Shown: positions 61,899 through 64,000 of the stretch, in pieces | Layout: each line of letters begins with the position of its first letter | Position numbering within the stretch: the first letter of the stretch is position 1 | NCBI RefSeq assembly: GCF_051401765.1 | Contig: NC_135071.1 | Span: forward strand, 8,410,961-8,474,960 | From: Calliopsis andreniformis | Lineage: Eukaryota > Arthropoda > Insecta > Hymenoptera > Andrenidae | DNA length: 64,000 bases | Direction: 5' to 3' | The notes under the pieces: generated by a model | What the model saw: only the letters and a program-made list of their open reading frames with translations | Databases searched by the model: none | What the model was told of the DNA's origin: nothing | Program-made: the position numbers and the translations under genes

Positions 61899-63767
61899 TC
61901 AAATATTGGTGTTGGCCTCCCTCCATGCGCTTTGACCTAAATTGTGAAGTCTCAGACTACTTCCAGAATTCTCGTCCGGTTCGTACGCGGAATTCGCGTG
62001 GCCAGCGTGTCCCTCGAAGACATCTTTCACCGAAATTTGACTGCTTCTCGAGGGACGACCTTGAATTCCCAGAGGATTTCCAGCCACTCCGTAAATATTA
62101 TTCGCTCCTAACGTTTGCATTTGTGATTTTCGTCTTTGCGCCATGATGCTGTTCCTTCGGCCCTCGAAGGCTTTGAACGCCTTCGCTGAACGTCTTGTAG
62201 ACATGTTTCTTGGCAGACCTATTTAAAAACAATCATAAAGGTTCATAAAATTAAGCAAGAAGACAATGTAGAAATAATAAACTAAAAGAGTAAAATAATA
62301 ATAAACATTCTTTGTATAAATACTTGTAGTATTATAAGAAACGATACAATCTAATAAGTTCTTTATTATTTTACAACTGAAATTCTTAATTTCAAGCTGT
62401 GAATAAATAAAACTGAAGTATCAAACTGTATTTTAAATATTAGGATAGTCTCTAACAAGATTTTCTAGTCAATTTCCGTTTTCTTTTCAAACGTGAACCG
62501 TATACATGATCAAAAGTTTTCTTTTATACTTTCCACTTATTTTCTCTTATGAGACAGTGCATTTAAACGAAAGAAGATTTATGTGTCTGCACTTTGACTT
62601 TTTAAAGGGTATTGGAACTAGTCACGTGCAGAGCTTAAAACTTGAATATTCGACCTCAGTTAGTTCTGCTCGATTTATGAAACTTTACAGACCAGAGGAA
62701 TTTTTTTTAATAAATATGGACATAGAAATATTAGGAAAAGTTGTGCACACGTTCAAATTTTTAAATAGAAAAAAGAATTTTCACACGATTTGTAGACTTT
62801 CTGATCACTGCGCGCAGTAATGAATATATAGTTTCTAGTAAAATAGTTGCGTTTTTCTATCTTAATTTAGTATATACGACTAATTGTTATTATACAAAAC
62901 TCTAAACATTATATATTTTTTGGTAGCTTTCTTATTTATTCACAGATAGTTCTTTTGGAGTCCCAGTAATCATTCAATTAAGCCACATTATTTCCTGTCT
63001 CTTTACAATTACTGTTATCAATTGTTATTTGTGAAGTGTGTTCATAATAAAGCTTGGAGCAATATTCTACCAAAGCAATCTAGGATTGAAAATGAATGTC
63101 TGTTCAGAATAAAGAACGTGACAATATTTTCAATTTTGGCCAAGAAACATTCTTTTTCAACCCCCGTGTGATGGGAAACAGTGTAGAGACCACTTCCTCC
63201 AATTCAAATCTCTTTTTAAAACGTTCCATTCCCCCAGCTGTCGGTTTTTTTTGTAAAGCAAACACGCCTTCCGATTTTTTTCTCTCACCGTTTCCGTCGG
63301 ACATACTGAAGAATCGTTGCCTGAAGGCGACGTCGAGTGTATTGATCGCCTGCGTTTTTCTTCGGCTCTTTTCGAGATTTCTTATAGTCTTTCTTCTACC
63401 AGGCCCGCTGCCACTGCCTTCCTCGTAATCACCTTCCATTCCGTCTAATCTTTGTAAATCCCTGACTATTTCCACCGCGTGTTTTGACAGCAACGCCTCC
63501 TCTGATAGATCTTTCGTCTGGCAAGAGCAAACGAGAAAACGATTGAAGAGAACTGTGCCAATGGGACTCACTCAACGAACCCATGGTTTTAATACTGACC
63601 TTCTTGCAGCAGTACCAGTCCAGGCTGGTGCTGGCCAAAATGTGGGCGAACGTGCCAAATCGATGGAACAGCATCGCGGTGAATTGAATGATCAATATCA
63701 GGGCGAAGAAGAACACGAAGACCAAACCGATTGGTTCGAGTTGTAGGTACACCTTTGTGATGTGTAC
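61899..63767 (-). CDS. kkv: Chitin synthase, C-terminal exons (5' part beyond the window)
   Basis: Integral membrane glycosyltransferase that polymerises N-acetylglucosamine from UDP-GlcNAc into chitin. Three in-frame exons: 63767-63600, 63517-63289 and 62218-61899 (phases 0 and 1; the junction GGAAACG|gtgaga to aaatag|GTCTGCC rebuilds SDGNGLPRNMSTRR). The first encodes a membrane helix and its flank: EPIGLVFVFFFALILIIQF, then AMLFHRFGTFAHILAST and LDWYCCKK. The second holds EEALLSKHAVEIVRDLQRL and INTLDVAFRQRFF. The third has RRNSIMAQRRKSQMQTLGAN, the cytoplasmic tail typical of insect class-A (cuticular) enzymes. The catalytic EDR and QRRRW motifs lie beyond the right edge. The 56-residue first exon resembles the mutually exclusive exon pair known in insect CHS1; a second copy, if present, lies outside. 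The stop is a TGA only 16 bases before a good donor. Confidence 0.93.
62219..63288 (-). other. Last coding intron of chitin synthase
   Basis: An AT-rich intron of 1,070 bases. The plus-strand open frame at 62,506-62,820 has no recognisable protein and is best read as chance. Confidence 0.85.
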
Positions 63768-64000
63768 CTACGAGACATAATCGTTGTTAGGAGACATTGA
63801 CGAATGAGATAGCTGTGCTTAAGATATAAATAAAGAGGTGGGAAAGGAACACGTAATATAGTCAACATTGCGGCTGCTCGTTGTTACTTCATTAGAGGAA
63901 CAAAATTGCAAGGGACACGCTTATGAAGATTAAGATATTAAACGTTGTGGGGTCACTGTTGATTCTTGACTCATATAGCGTTGCGGGCTTATAACGATCC
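63768..64000 (-). other. Intron upstream of the helix-encoding exon of chitin synthase
   Basis: Reads as intron: pyrimidine-rich with a cctaac branch-like site, then tgtctcgtag as acceptor. No second helix exon is seen before the window ends. Confidence 0.7.

Overview
This is a nuclear window from an insect, most likely a hymenopteran of the bee type. The base composition is AT-rich with a few CpG-rich islands. Genes have short exons and GT-AG introns. Proteins identify the phylum: the C-terminal exons of an arthropod chitin synthase (kkv type) and a complete Spätzle-like Toll ligand. I cannot name the species.

Layout. About 1-24,000 holds no gene I can support. It is non-coding DNA with degraded transposons, inverted-repeat elements and GC islands. 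24,334-27,768 (minus) is a single-exon secreted protein of about 1,144 residues, with Gly-Asn-Asn repeats followed by an acidic Ser/Asp/Glu domain built on a 129-bp minisatellite. 32,351-36,043 (minus) is a five-exon Spätzle-family gene; its signal-peptide exon and cystine-knot exon are too short to stand out as ORFs and were found by reading splice sites. 40,233-55,191 (minus) is a three-exon gene for a giant mucin-like secreted protein (about 4,535 residues) with a 117-bp coding repeat. It shares a roughly 400-bp divergent promoter, carrying two TATCGATA motifs, with a small multi-pass membrane protein gene on the plus strand (55,588-56,180, perhaps continuing at 58,022-58,202). 61,899-63,767 (minus) is the 3' end of chitin synthase; the rest lies beyond the right edge.

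Common theme. Three neighbours (the Gly-Asn/acidic protein, Spätzle and the mucin) are secreted, and chitin synthase makes an extracellular polymer. A link between the mucin and cuticle or epithelial lining is inference only. A second theme is the number of fold-back or terminal-inverted-repeat elements of apparently different families: 5.3 kb, 6.2 kb, 12.75 kb, 21.65 kb, 33.6 kb, 37.3 kb, 56.2 kb, 58.6 kb and 59.4 kb. One is a decayed Tc1/mariner-type copy that still shows the end of a transposase. Splice models were made by eye from phase and consensus; no alignment or transcript evidence was available.
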